Origin: Streptomyces polyasparticus
GTDB lineage: Bacteria; Actinomycetota; Actinomycetes; Streptomycetales; Streptomycetaceae
Direction: 5' to 3'
Assembly: GCF_014493765.1 (NCBI RefSeq)
Contig: NZ_JACTVJ010000032.1
Location: 1-64,000, forward strand
Length of the DNA: 64,000 nt
Made by a program: the position numbers and the translations under genes. This document shows positions 25,266 through 33,879 of the stretch, in pieces (position 1 is the stretch's first letter; the number at the start of each line of letters is the position of its first letter). The notes under the pieces are model-generated. The model was not told the DNA's origin and ran no database searches. It saw only the letters and a list, made by a program, of their open reading frames with translations.

Positions 25266-26480
25266 TTATGCGGAGGGGTGCTCCTCGGTCACCTTCGGTG
25301 ACATCGCGCCGCCCGCGGCCGGCCGCGCGATCGCGAGCAGCGCCATGTCGTCGGTCGCGCCGCCGCCGGTGTGTTCGCGTACTTCCTCCACCAGTGCGGA
25401 GAGCAGCGAGTCGGGTCCCGGGAACATCCGCCCGACCATCCGGGCCGCGGGATCGTAGAAGACCCCCTCGGCGTTGCGCGCCTCGCTCAGCCCGTCCGTG
25501 TAGAACAGCAGCATCGCCCCGGCCGGCAGCTCCGCCGTCACCGAACGGTCCGGCCAGGACGCCAGGTCGGTCATCCCGAGGGGCAGCGCGGGCTGCGCCG
25601 GTTCGAGCGCCCGCAGCTTTCCGTCCGGGTGCAGCAGCAGGGGCGGCGGATGCCCGCGGTTGATGAGCCGTACGGCATCGTGCTCGTGCGAGATCTCGGC
25701 GAGCACCGCGGTCGTGAACCCCTCCACCGCATCGAGCCCGTCCCGCCGGGTGCCCTCCCGTGCGAGCGCCCGCTCCAGGCGGAGCGCCACCGCCTCCAGG
25801 GTCGCCTCCTGCTCGGAGGCCTCCCGGAAGGCCCCGATGACCACGGCCACGGCCTCCACCGCCCCGAGCCCCTTGCCCCGCACGTCCCCGACGACGAGCC
25901 GCACCCCGTGCGGAGTGTCCTGCACGGCGTACAGATCACCCCCGATGAACGCGTCCGCCTGCGCCGCCTCGTACCGCGCCGCGACATCGAGTCCTCCGAT
26001 CCGGGCGGCCGGTTCCGGCAGTACGGCGCGCTGGGCGGCCTCGGCGATATAGCGCGCGGAGGCCAGCTCCTTGCCGCTGCGCGTGATCACCCGGTTGATC
26101 AGGACGGCGAGCACCGCGACCGTCACCACGGTCACGATCTCGGTGACGGACTCGACTTCGAGCGCGTTCCCGTTGTAGACGTGCAACCCGATGAGCGAGC
26201 CGATGGCGACCACCGCGGTCAGGACGGTGTTGGCGAGCGAGAAGAACGGTGCGGCGATCAGCGGGGCCGCGGAGAAGAGAGGCGCCCCGGTGAACTTCGG
26301 CGGTGTCGCGAGATCGAGTAGCACCCCGCCGATGATCAGCAGCGGCGGCAGGGTCCGTACGAAGGCGCGGGCGATACCGGGACGGGCCTCACGAGGGACA
26401 TCGCCCTCAGCCGTGTGCCGCCGTCCTCGCTTCCCCACCGGCCTGTCTCCTGCCACCGTCCGCACCCGGCCGCGGGCCAC
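25266..26480 (-). CDS. Membrane PP2C (SpoIIE/RsbU-type) serine phosphatase
   Basis: About 404 residues from the chosen GTG at 26480; a GTG at 26456 is equally possible. The N-terminus (to about 45) is basic. Hydrophobic segments lie at about 50-75, 80-115 and 125-150. The cytoplasmic SpoIIE phosphatase domain (about 175-390) keeps its metal-site motifs: GGDLYAVQ, VGDVRGKGLGA, YTDGLSEARN and TDDMALLAI. Such enzymes dephosphorylate STAS-domain antagonists to free sigma factors. It is transcribed after tRNA-fMet but separated from it by a hairpin terminator. No partner kinase or STAS gene is next to it. Confidence 0.87.
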   Translation of the reverse strand: MARGRVRTVAGDRPVGKRGRRHTAEGDVPREARPGIARAFVRTLPPLLIIGGVLLDLATPPKFTGAPLFSAAPLIAAPFFSLANTVLTAVVAIGSLIGLHVYNGNALEVESVTEIVTVVTVAVLAVLINRVITRSGKELASARYIAEAAQRAVLPEPAARIGGLDVAARYEAAQADAFIGGDLYAVQDTPHGVRLVVGDVRGKGLGAVEAVAVVIGAFREASEQEATLEAVALRLERALAREGTRRDGLDAVEGFTTAVLAEISHEHDAVRLINRGHPPPLLLHPDGKLRALEPAQPALPLGMTDLASWPDRSVTAELPAGAMLLFYTDGLSEARNAEGVFYDPAARMVGRMFPGPDSLLSALVEEVREHTGGGATDDMALLAIARPAAGGAMSPKVTEEHPSA

Positions 26481-26598
26481 TGCCGCGCACCCCACCAGAT
26501 TTCCCGTACGAGGAGGGGGATGCGAGTCCGTGTGGGCCAAACGGGGCGCCGGCCGGAGCCGGTGAGCGCAGACGACGAAGGCCCGGCTCCGGGAACGA

Positions 26599-26634
26599 CG
26601 AAGGCCCGGCACGCTTTCACGTACCGGGCCTTCG
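26599..26634 (-). terminator. Terminator after tRNA-fMet
   Basis: A 15-bp stem (CGAAGGCCCGGCACG with CGTACCGGGCCTTCG, one mismatch) and a 6-nt loop lie 9 bp beyond the 3' end of the tRNA. A partial second copy of the left arm (GAAGGCCCGG) lies just beyond. Confidence 0.8.
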
Positions 26635-26642
26635 CCTGCAAG

Positions 26643-26716
26643 TAGCGGGGACAGGATTTGAACCTGCGACCTCTGGGTTATGAGCCCAGCGAGCTACCGA
26701 GCTGCTCCACCCCGCG
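26643..26716 (-). tRNA. tRNA-fMet (CAU), initiator
   Basis: A 74-nt cloverleaf with acceptor CGCGGGG/CCCCGCT, D-loop AGCTCGGTAGCTCG, anticodon stem-loop TGGGCTCATAACCCA and T-loop GGTTCAAATCC. The C1:A-type mismatched first pair and the three G:C pairs in the anticodon stem are hallmarks of the initiator. CCA is not encoded. It marks one border of the accessory region. Confidence 0.96.
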
Positions 26717-26729
26717 TCGGTGAAACCAA

Positions 26730-26925
26730 CTATACGCCATCGGAGCGACGCCCTTCACCAGAGTTTCCGCAGGCCGTGCAGGCGAGCAGCGTCCGGGCCG
26801 TCCCCAGCGGGTCGACGAGCTGATGCAGATGCGCCCCGGGCAGCACCTCCACCCGCAACCCGCGCGCGGCGGCTTCGTCGGCCTGCCCCTCGTACGCGGC
26901 GCTGAACCGCACATACGTACAGGGG
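26730..26925 (-). pseudogene. Truncated alpha/beta-hydrolase (C-terminal tail only)
   Basis: The minus strand encodes about 60 residues resembling the end of an alpha/beta hydrolase: RFSAAYEGQADEAAARGL then VEVLPGAHLHQLVDP, where the His would be the catalytic one. Upstream of about 26925 the frame turns into unrelated sequence belonging to the plus-strand gene, so the first three quarters of the gene are gone. This is the scar of the insertion or deletion that created the island border. Confidence 0.6.
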
Positions 26926-26939
26926 TGGTCCTGCCTCCC

Positions 26940-27641
26940 GTGTTCCGGATCACCTGCACCAAGGACATCTGGGAAGCGACCAAGCCGTACAAGGCGCTCA
27001 ACGACGTCACCGCGACCCACCAAAAGGGCAAGGTCTACACGTTCGAACTGACCGGCTCGGAACTCGTCACCTATCTCAGGGAACTTGAGAAGGACGCCTA
27101 CGGGCCGTCGTGGCGGCGAGGCATCCACGAGCAGGAGTCGAAGCGCATGTACGACGTTCTCAGTCCGATGGTCGACTCCATCAAGCGGGCGCCTGGACCC
27201 GGTGCCCGGATCCCCGCGGTGACCCTCGACGACGCGGCAGCGGCTGATCCGAGCGACGAGCCGGCCCAGTACCCCGCTTCCGGGGTTGCGGCCCTGCATG
27301 ACCCTAGGGTTGGCAGGACCGCGGCTCGTCAGTCACGCGGGGCGCACGCTCCACCCGATGGTGCGTACGCGTCGCAACGATGCGTGGCCCCCGTCGATAC
27401 TTCTGAACGTGCCGTGCAGCGGACGGCGCTGCACGGCACTGGGTGCCTGCCCCGCATCCCCACCCCTCACAGCGAGCCAGGCACCGTCTTCCCGGGCCGC
27501 CATTTCACGGGGGGCAACCGAGGAAGCCGGCAGGGTGTGCGCGCGAAGGGCCGGGCCATGATGCCTGGCAGCCCAGGCGCACATATCCGTCCAGGGTGCG
27601 GTGCAGATGCAGCCCGTCCGCGCCGTTCGGATTGTGCGTGA
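26940..27641 (+). CDS. Hypothetical protein, possibly a fragment
   Basis: The first 95 residues or so look like real protein: VFRITCTKDIWEATKPYKAL, TFELTGSELVTYLRELEKD, KRMYDVLSPMVDSIKRAP and IPAVTLDDAAA. I do not recognise the family. After about residue 110 the frame becomes Arg/His/Gly-rich and runs through a strong hairpin (27409-27439), so the true end was probably lost or frameshifted. The start is uncertain (GTG 26925 or 26940, no good ribosome site), and the gene begins right at the junction with the hydrolase remnant. Probably a cargo gene cut at one or both ends. Confidence 0.4.
   Translation: MFRITCTKDIWEATKPYKALNDVTATHQKGKVYTFELTGSELVTYLRELEKDAYGPSWRRGIHEQESKRMYDVLSPMVDSIKRAPGPGARIPAVTLDDAAAADPSDEPAQYPASGVAALHDPRVGRTAARQSRGAHAPPDGAYASQRCVAPVDTSERAVQRTALHGTGCLPRIPTPHSEPGTVFPGRHFTGGNRGSRQGVRAKGRAMMPGSPGAHIRPGCGADAARPRRSDCA
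27409..27439. terminator. Hairpin between convergent genes
   Basis: A perfect 13-bp stem (GTGCCGTGCAGCG / CGCTGCACGGCAC) with a 5-nt loop. It sits between the end of the recognisable part of the plus-strand hypothetical gene and the minus-strand ATPase-like gene. It has no T-run, as is usual in Streptomyces. Confidence 0.55.
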
Positions 27642-28047
27642 GCGGGTCAACACCCGGTGGGACCTCGGAGGGCAGGAGGGTGTTGTCGCTGCCCACGGGC
27701 AGCCAGGCCGGTGGCCTGGCCATCATCTGATCGTCGTAGTCGGTGACGGCGACGGTGACGCTGGAGCAATCGGCCGTGACCTGGAGCTGGTAGCTGGCGG
27801 CAGTGCTGTGCCCGACGACATGGTGCGCGGCGACCCGGGCCGCGTCCGTCATCCGCCTCACCAGCCAGGCCGGGACGCCCATGGCCCCGAGGGCCGCGCC
27901 GGCCAGATCACCCACGACTTGGTAGGTGCCGTGCAGGCGGCGGGTTTCCAGCGTCAGTGAGAAGAGTGGCCCCGCTGGGGCCACTTGCTCGTCATCGCTG
28001 CTTTTCAGAATGCGGGGTAGAGCCCCCACCTGGATCGCGCTCCCCAT
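27505..28047 (-). CDS. Degenerate GHKL-ATPase-like protein
   Basis: A 180-residue protein starting at ATG 28047 after GGGGAGGCGTCT. Residues 45-110 have the pattern of Streptomyces anti-sigma-type ATPases (a GDLAGAALGAMGVPAWL lead-in, then TDAARVAAHHVVGHS where the N-box would be, then LQVTADCSSVTVAVTDYDD). The N-box Asn/Glu and G-boxes are not intact, although DGLHLHRTLDGYVRLG near the end resembles the G2 region. It lies 415 bp from, and divergent to, a STAS antagonist gene, so it may be its partner with lost or changed ATP binding. Assignment is tentative. Confidence 0.5.
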   Translation of the reverse strand: MGSAIQVGALPRILKSSDDEQVAPAGPLFSLTLETRRLHGTYQVVGDLAGAALGAMGVPAWLVRRMTDAARVAAHHVVGHSTAASYQLQVTADCSSVTVAVTDYDDQMMARPPAWLPVGSDNTLLPSEVPPGVDPLTHNPNGADGLHLHRTLDGYVRLGCQASWPGPSRAHPAGFLGCPP

Positions 28048-28462
28048 AGACGCCTCCCCTTGCGTCGAAGGCAAAGTGCAAGCCAGACGCAGGCCGCAGG
28101 GGTGGGGCCAGTTCGGCACCCCCAGCGGCCCACATCCGAACCGGTGCGCCGGGGTCCGGGGCGCCTTGGGCAACGCTAGAACGCCCCGCGGGCCGCGCCG
28201 AGGGGCCACATGGGCCATACACGCTCTGCGGCCCAACAGGGTTTCGTTGACAGCGATTTACCCCCAACGGCATGTCAAGCCAATAGGTTGGATTCCACCC
28301 CATTGGGGGCATTACAGCCCATGAGAACCATTTCTTCGGTTCCGCCCTCTCCGGTCCTGCTTCTACGCTCGCACCTCGCAGTCACCCCGGACCCCGGTGG
28401 CCCCCCGTCCACAACCGCACCCGGCCTCCAGGAGACAGCCCGTCCGCAGTAAGGATGCCGCC

Positions 28463-28837
28463 ATGATCCACGGCGTTCGGCCCGTCGACGAGCATCTGCA
28501 CACCCGCCAGTCCCACGGCTACACCGTCGTGGAGCTCCATGGCGACATCGACATCGAAGCCGCCATGAAGATCCGGCCCCACCTGGACGCAGCGACCAGG
28601 CCACCCGAGATACAGATCGTCATCGACCTCGCCTCGGTCACGTTCTTCGACTGCTCCGGCATCGGACTACTGTGCCGTGCTCGTCGGCGCCTCACCGAGC
28701 GTGGTGGCGGCATGCTCCTGGTCTGCCCCCATCCGCTCACCCTGCGCATGCTGGACATCCTGGGGCTGACCGTACGGTTCAACCCGGCGCCGACCCTGGC
28801 GGATGCGCTGCGGACACGCGCCTCCGTTCGCAAGTGA
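28463..28837 (+). CDS. STAS-domain anti-sigma factor antagonist (1)
   Basis: A 124-residue single-domain protein of the SpoIIAA/RsbV/BldG class. The hallmark segment IDLASVTFFDCSGIGLLCRA (about 52-72) contains the phosphorylatable Ser in D-C-S-G. Beta strands VVELHGDIDIE (near 24) and GGGMLLVCPH (near 85) complete the fold. In its unphosphorylated form it would bind an anti-sigma ATPase and free a sigma factor. The ATG follows AAGGA. The next gene, a membrane protein, starts 46 bp after its stop on the same strand. Confidence 0.88.
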   Translation: MIHGVRPVDEHLHTRQSHGYTVVELHGDIDIEAAMKIRPHLDAATRPPEIQIVIDLASVTFFDCSGIGLLCRARRRLTERGGGMLLVCPHPLTLRMLDILGLTVRFNPAPTLADALRTRASVRK

Positions 28838-28883
28838 AGGCAGCCGTGTCGCCCGAGCTCTTGCCGCCGGGCCGCATCAGAGG

Positions 28884-29714
28884 ATGCTCGAAGACATGGT
28901 GGCCATCCAACTGGGCGGCATTCTGGCCGCATTGCTCCTCCTCGTGGTTGCCCACATAACAAGCCCAGTCAGAACGAAGAGCAGTGTCGGCAGGACCCAA
29001 CTCAGCACCTGGGGCTGGTGGGTTCTCGTTCTGTGCTGGCTCTGGGGCTGCGTCTGGATTGCTGTGCTGCTCGGAATCCGCGGCCCGTTCAACGACAAGC
29101 TCGACGCTCTGCTCGCAGTCGGCGCCGGGACGGTCTGGAGCATGGCCGCCTTTGTGCTTGTGGCCTGGTTCTCAGGCGGCCAGGCGATCCTTCCCGAGAC
29201 CGCCGAGCAGCTGGGCTTGATCTCCCTATACGAAGCGTTCGCAACGACCATCTCGCCGAGACGGCGAACGGCGTCGTCCGTCATCCAAGTGAAGCTGCGG
29301 CATCACTACACCGTCGCGAGTGACGTGGAGGGCCTCCTTCTCAGGCAAGCAACGGTAACCACGTGTCTCATCGAGGGCGGCGGACTGACCCGACAGAGCC
29401 TCCTCACGGTGGCCCCTGAATCCCTGGCATGCACCTTCGCGCCGACCTCGGCCACGGTTGCCGTGGAGCAACTCCTGCACGGGCCGGTCGAGTTCCAGGT
29501 GACGTCCGACAGCGGCGGGGAGCAGAACATAACGATCTCGTTCACGGACACTTCCGGGTGGCGCCGCTGCGCCATCACCGTGCCGGTGCACTTCCACCGC
29601 CGCTTCACGCTGCCCAAGGCCGTGGTGATGATGACGGGGTACATCGGGGCGGTGGTGGGGGTGTTGGTCGGCATCATCACCATCGTCGAGGAAGTCGCGA
29701 AAGTTGTGCCGTGA
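28884..29714 (+). CDS. Four-segment membrane protein of unknown function
   Basis: A 276-residue protein. Hydrophobic segments lie at about 7-24 (LGGILAALLLLVVAHI), 46-66 (WWVLVLCWLWGCVWIAVLL), 82-102 and 245-268 (MMTGYIGAVVGVLVGIITIV). The middle 120 residues are soluble and beta-rich with no motif I know. It probably forms an operon with the STAS gene just upstream. ATG 28884 is used; ATG 28896 is an alternative. No signs of truncation. A sensory or anchor role is possible but unsupported. Confidence 0.65.
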   Translation: MLEDMVAIQLGGILAALLLLVVAHITSPVRTKSSVGRTQLSTWGWWVLVLCWLWGCVWIAVLLGIRGPFNDKLDALLAVGAGTVWSMAAFVLVAWFSGGQAILPETAEQLGLISLYEAFATTISPRRRTASSVIQVKLRHHYTVASDVEGLLLRQATVTTCLIEGGGLTRQSLLTVAPESLACTFAPTSATVAVEQLLHGPVEFQVTSDSGGEQNITISFTDTSGWRRCAITVPVHFHRRFTLPKAVVMMTGYIGAVVGVLVGIITIVEEVAKVVP

Positions 29715-29984
29715 CGACAAGCCCGTTCGGGGCTCGCGTGCGGGACGCTGCGGCGCCGCAGCCAACGGTCGACGGCGACGCGGGTCGGCCTTGTCGCGCA
29801 AGGGCTGTCGGCGGGCTGTGCGCGCCCCGTGGGCTGATCGTGAGGATGTCGGATGGGCGCTGTTACTTCACCTTGAAAACGTCGCAATAGTGGCGTTTTA
29901 GCTTGGAATGGTCGGGTTGCGGACGGAACGGGGGTCCGCGAGTGCGACCGGCATCAAACCCTCAACCATCCAAGGAGCACCACC

Positions 29985-30593
29985 ATGCGTAAGTACATGC
30001 GCGCCACCGTTATCGGTCTTGCCGCCGCCGCCACCATCGGCACCTCCGCGGCGGGCGCCTTCGCCGCCGACCAGCCCGCCGCCGAGCAGACCGCGTCGGT
30101 CGCATCGAAGCACGGCAACGAGGTCAACCAGGTCGCGAAGAACGTCAAGCGCACCTACAAGAAGACCGTGAAGCTCAAGGCCGGCATCACAGCCAAGGTC
30201 TACAAGCTCGCGAAGAAGGGCCACCAGGCCGACCTGTTCCTCGGCAAGAAGTTCCTCGGCACGATCTCCGCCGTGGACATGGCCGAGATGACCGTGCACA
30301 ACGGCGTCGAGATCAAGCTGACCCCGAACGGCACCGTCACCTCGTGGTGGAAGAAGGCCGACAAGCCGGCCAAGCCCGCGCACAAGACCAACAAGAACAA
30401 CAAGAACACGGTGAAGCCCGGCAAGCCCTCGGTGAAGCCGAAGCCGGAGATCTGCCCGCCGGGCCCGAAGCCCGAGATCTGCCCGCCGGGCCCGAAGCCG
30501 GAGATCTGCCCGCCGGGCCAGGTCGACAAGACCCCGAAGCCCGAGGTTCTGCCCGGCGTCGACTCCAACGACACGGCCGCCCTGAGCGGCTGA
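29985..30593 (+). CDS. Secreted protein with PKPEICPPG repeats
   Basis: A 202-residue exported protein. The signal peptide is at 1-28 (MRKYMRATVIGLAAAATIG, then AGAFAAD with an AFA-A cleavage pattern). A basic globular part (40-125) is followed by a Lys/Asn/Pro-rich stretch (125-150) and three copies of the nonapeptide PKPEICPPG (about 152-178). Each repeat carries one Cys, so three evenly spaced Cys could cross-link or bind metal. The start has a strong AAGGAG site. No homologue recognised. The gene ends before a terminator shared with the convergent kinase gene. Confidence 0.75.
   Translation: MRKYMRATVIGLAAAATIGTSAAGAFAADQPAAEQTASVASKHGNEVNQVAKNVKRTYKKTVKLKAGITAKVYKLAKKGHQADLFLGKKFLGTISAVDMAEMTVHNGVEIKLTPNGTVTSWWKKADKPAKPAHKTNKNNKNTVKPGKPSVKPKPEICPPGPKPEICPPGPKPEICPPGQVDKTPKPEVLPGVDSNDTAALSG
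30441..30521 (+). repeat. 27-bp tandem repeat x3 (encodes PKPEICPPG)
   Basis: Three nearly identical 27-bp units (AAGCCGGAGATCTGCCCGCC...) encode the nonapeptide repeat. Near-identity at silent positions suggests recent duplication. Confidence 0.85.
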
Positions 30594-30616
30594 CCACCCT
30601 GCGCGTTCCATGCGGT

Positions 30617-30644
30617 GCCCGGCCCTCCGTGACGAGGGCCGGGC
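30617..30644. terminator. Bidirectional terminator
   Basis: An 11-bp perfect stem GCCCGGCCCTC / GAGGGCCGGGC with a 6-nt loop lies between the convergent secreted-repeat gene and the kinase gene. Confidence 0.75.
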
Positions 30645-30676
30645 GCCCTGAGGAGGCCGCTCGTCTGCGCCCATGG

Positions 30677-32413
30677 CTAGGGGCTGTCTGCAGAGCCGCT
30701 CAGCGGGACGGCCCATTCCAGACAGGTTCCCGTCGGCCGACGGTCGGTGAGGGTGAGGTGTCCGCCGAGTTCTTCGGCGCGGGTGCGGATGTTGGCCAGT
30801 CCGCTGCGGCGGGTGACGGTGGGATCGATACCGCGTCCGTTGTCGGTGACCGTGAGACGCAAGGTTCGTCCGGTCGCTTCGGCGATGATCTCCACGGCGG
30901 TGGCGCGGGCGTGCCGGGCGATGTTGGAGAGGGCTTCGTGCAGGACGGCGAGCAGGTGTTCTGCGTGCTGAGCCGGCACATCGGTATCCAGGAGACCGGT
31001 CATGCGCAAGGCGGGGGCGAATCCGAGCGTGGCCGTGGCCGTCTCGCTCGCGGCCGCGAGGTGGGCGCGCAGTCCTCGACGGCTGTCCCGGCGTTCGCGT
31101 TGCTGCAGGCCGTAGATGGTGGAGCGCATGATTTTGATGGTGTCGTCGAGGTCGTCGATGACGCGTCCGAGACGTTCCGTGACGTCGGGGCGGTCCGTGA
31201 GGCGGCCGAGGGTCGCCTGCAGGGTCAGGCCGTCGGCGAACAGACGTTGGATCACGAGGTCGTGCAGGTCCCGGGCGATGCGGTCGCGATCGCCGAGCAG
31301 GGCGATCTGTTCCTTGTCGCGGCGGTGTTCGGCGATCTGCAGGGCCAGGGCGACCTGGTCGGCGAAGGTCTTCACCATTTCCACCATGGTCTCGTCGAAG
31401 GGGGCGCGGCCTGGTGTGTTGGCCACCTGCAGGACGCCGCGCACCTGTTCTCGGCCGCCGACCGGGACGAAGAAGGCAGGGCCCAGGTCGACCACGGCGG
31501 TGCTGCCGCCCACAGCGCGTGGGTCGTTGCTCAGATCGTCGCTGCTGATGGTCTGCCCGGTGGCGAAAGCCTTCGCCGCCAGCGTGGTGGACGACAACGG
31601 CAGGCGCAGGACCTGTGCGGCTGCCGGCCCGGCCGCGGTTTCCACCACCAGTTGCTGCCCCTCATCCACGGGCAGGGCCAAGGTCACCAGGTAGGCGCCC
31701 GTCATGGTGCGCACCGTGTCGGCCAGCGAGCGCAGTATGCGGGCGGGTGGCTCGCCGGACAGCAGGGCGCGGGTCAGATCCGCGCCGACGGCCAGCTGCC
31801 GCTCGCGCAGCCTGCTCTCCTCGTACAGGCGGGCGTTGTCGATGGCGACCCCCGCGGCCGCCGCCAGGCTCCGCAGCACCGCCTCGTCGTCCGCGTCGAA
31901 TGCGGCGTCGTCACGCTTGTCCGTCAGATACAGATTGCCGAAGACCTTGCCGCGGACTTGAACCGGCGATCCCAGGAAACTGCGCATGGGCGGGTGTCCG
32001 GCGGGGAAGCCGACGGCCTCCGGGTGGGCGCCGAGGTCCTCCAGGCGTAGTGAACTCGGTTCGCGGATCAGCAGACCGAGGATGCCGTGGCCCTGTGGAT
32101 AGTGGCCGATCCGGGCGATCGTCTCTTCGTCCATGCCGACCGTGATGAACTGCCGGATCCGGCCTTCCTCGCCCAGGACGCCCAGCGCGCCGTAGCGGGC
32201 GTCGACGACGTCGACGGCCGCCTGCACGATCCTGCGCAGCAGCTCGTCCAGGTCGAGGTCGCTTCCGATGGCCACCACGGCGTCCAGCAGGATCAGCGTC
32301 TGATCCCGTCGGGAGCGGATGTGCTGGACGTGGTCCTGCAGCTCGCTGAGCAGCGCGTCCATGCGCAGCCGCAGGTCAGCGTCCTGTCGGCGAGTGTTCG
32401 ACGGGTCGTTCAC
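30677..32413 (-). CDS. DevS/DosS-like GAF-GAF histidine kinase
   Basis: A 578-residue soluble kinase. Two GAF domains (about 40-190 and 215-365) are followed by a HisKA_3 helix pair with the phospho-acceptor His in RIARDLHDLVIQRLFADGL (about 388-406) and a GHKL ATPase (about 480-575: HEALSNIARHA, DNGRGI, SGLANIRTRAEELGG). In GAF-1, PAGHPPMRSFLG has a His (about residue 140), and GAHP has another ten residues earlier. This spacing equals that of H139/H149 in mycobacterial DosS, whose H149 ligates heme. It may therefore sense O2, NO or CO. The GTG start at 32413 follows GGGGGAG. No response regulator is adjacent. It is divergent from an alcohol dehydrogenase. Confidence 0.9.
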   Translation of the reverse strand: MNDPSNTRRQDADLRLRMDALLSELQDHVQHIRSRRDQTLILLDAVVAIGSDLDLDELLRRIVQAAVDVVDARYGALGVLGEEGRIRQFITVGMDEETIARIGHYPQGHGILGLLIREPSSLRLEDLGAHPEAVGFPAGHPPMRSFLGSPVQVRGKVFGNLYLTDKRDDAAFDADDEAVLRSLAAAAGVAIDNARLYEESRLRERQLAVGADLTRALLSGEPPARILRSLADTVRTMTGAYLVTLALPVDEGQQLVVETAAGPAAAQVLRLPLSSTTLAAKAFATGQTISSDDLSNDPRAVGGSTAVVDLGPAFFVPVGGREQVRGVLQVANTPGRAPFDETMVEMVKTFADQVALALQIAEHRRDKEQIALLGDRDRIARDLHDLVIQRLFADGLTLQATLGRLTDRPDVTERLGRVIDDLDDTIKIMRSTIYGLQQRERRDSRRGLRAHLAAASETATATLGFAPALRMTGLLDTDVPAQHAEHLLAVLHEALSNIARHARATAVEIIAEATGRTLRLTVTDNGRGIDPTVTRRSGLANIRTRAEELGGHLTLTDRRPTGTCLEWAVPLSGSADSP

Positions 32414-32635
32414 CGCATCTCCCCCATGGCTGGCCGCCTCGTGCTGCCGGAGCGCCATCGGATGACCGACGAGATCACACCGCCCCTGGCGGATCGTCGC
32501 AAAACCGTCGTCGGGATCCGAATCGCGAGATAGACGAGTTTCCCCGTCCTGGCCATGGCAACCCGGTCGGGAGAGTTCTGCGGCCGGCACCGATCCGGGT
32601 GCCGCCGTCATGCCGCCTGGATGGGGAGACAGGTC

Positions 32636-33679
32636 ATGAAGGCATTGGTGTATCAAGGCCCGGGGCAGCGGTCCTGGCAGGACGTCGAGGACCCCAAGAT
32701 CCAAGACCCTGGGGATGCGATCGTGCAGGTGGACGCCGTGACGATCTGCGGCACCGATCTGCACATCCTCCAAGGCGATGTACCGGCCGTCCAGCCGGGA
32801 CGCATCCTGGGCCACGAAGCCGTCGGCACGGTCCGCGAGACCGGTCCAGCGATCGGGCAACTCCGCGCTGGACAAAGGGTGTTGATCTCGTGCATCAGTG
32901 CCTGCGGGCACTGCGCCTACTGCCGGCGCGCTCAGTACGGTCAGTGCCGAGGCGGTGGAGGCTGGATTCTGGGCCACCGCATCGACGGTGTGCAGGCCGA
33001 GTTCGTCCGTGTCCCGTTCGCCGACACTTCTGTGCACCCGCTGCCGGACAGCGTCTCCAGCCAGGACGCCCTCCTGTTCGCCGACATTCTGCCCACCGCC
33101 TACGAGGTCGGCGTCCTCAACGGCCGCGTCTCGCCCGGCGACACCGTGGTCGTCGTCGGCGCCGGCCCGATCGGGCTGGCCACGATCCTCACCGCCCGCC
33201 TGTTCAGCCCCAGCCGCATCATCGCCCTCGACCCGGCTGCCTCCCGCAGGGACGCAGCCGCCCGCCACGGCGCCCACCTGACCCTTGATCCAGGAACCGA
33301 TGACGTGCCCGCCCGCATTGGCGAACTGACTGAAGGGCTCGGCGCCGACACCGCCATCGAAGCCGTCGGCCGACCCGAAACCTTTGAACTGTGCACCCAA
33401 CTGGTCCGCCCTGGCGGTCGCGTGGCCAACGTCGGCGTCCACGGCCGCCCGGCCACCCTCCACCTCGAAGACCTGTGGATCAAGAACCTCACGCTCACCA
33501 CCGGGCTGGTCGACACCTTCTCCACCTCCACCCTGCTGCGCATGCTCGCGGCCGGACAGCTGCCCGTCACCGAACTGGTCACCCACCACTACGCCCTCAC
33601 CGACATGCAGGAGGCATACGACGTCTTCGAACGCCCGGACAGGACGGGAGCCTTGAAAGTCGCCCTCACCGCACGGTGA
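32636..33679 (+). CDS. Zinc-dependent alcohol dehydrogenase
   Basis: A 347-residue medium-chain dehydrogenase/reductase. Catalytic-zinc residues: the Cys in TICGTDLH (about 39) and the His of GHEAVGTV (about 60). The structural zinc lobe CISACGHCAYCRRAQYGQC (about 85-103) has the four-Cys pattern. The NAD(P) fold is VVVVGAGPIGLATIL (near 168). Start: ATG after GGGGAGACAGGTC. In Streptomyces such ADHs recur beside universal stress proteins and DevS-like kinases, as here, suggesting redox balancing during oxygen limitation. That context is inferred; the substrate is unknown. Confidence 0.92.
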   Translation: MKALVYQGPGQRSWQDVEDPKIQDPGDAIVQVDAVTICGTDLHILQGDVPAVQPGRILGHEAVGTVRETGPAIGQLRAGQRVLISCISACGHCAYCRRAQYGQCRGGGGWILGHRIDGVQAEFVRVPFADTSVHPLPDSVSSQDALLFADILPTAYEVGVLNGRVSPGDTVVVVGAGPIGLATILTARLFSPSRIIALDPAASRRDAAARHGAHLTLDPGTDDVPARIGELTEGLGADTAIEAVGRPETFELCTQLVRPGGRVANVGVHGRPATLHLEDLWIKNLTLTTGLVDTFSTSTLLRMLAAGQLPVTELVTHHYALTDMQEAYDVFERPDRTGALKVALTAR

Positions 33680-33879
33680 TCGCCCCATGCCCGCCGCCGT
33701 GCTCACTGTGCCCGTCGTCCTCCTCGGCCTGGCCTTGGGCCTGGCCGCATACGAGGACTGGCTCTTTCCCCGGCCACCCGATCCGACCGGGCCCCCACCC
33801 CCGGCGCCGGTCGGCCTCTCGCCCCCAAGCCGCCCGCGCACCCCTCTGCCACCTGCCCCTACCGCGCCAGAGGACCGCC

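Noticed and set aside
32414-33841. Extension of the DevS-like kinase frame by 476 codons upstream
   Set aside because: The extra part overlaps the alcohol dehydrogenase on the other strand and has no domain; GTG 32413 has a strong ribosome site.
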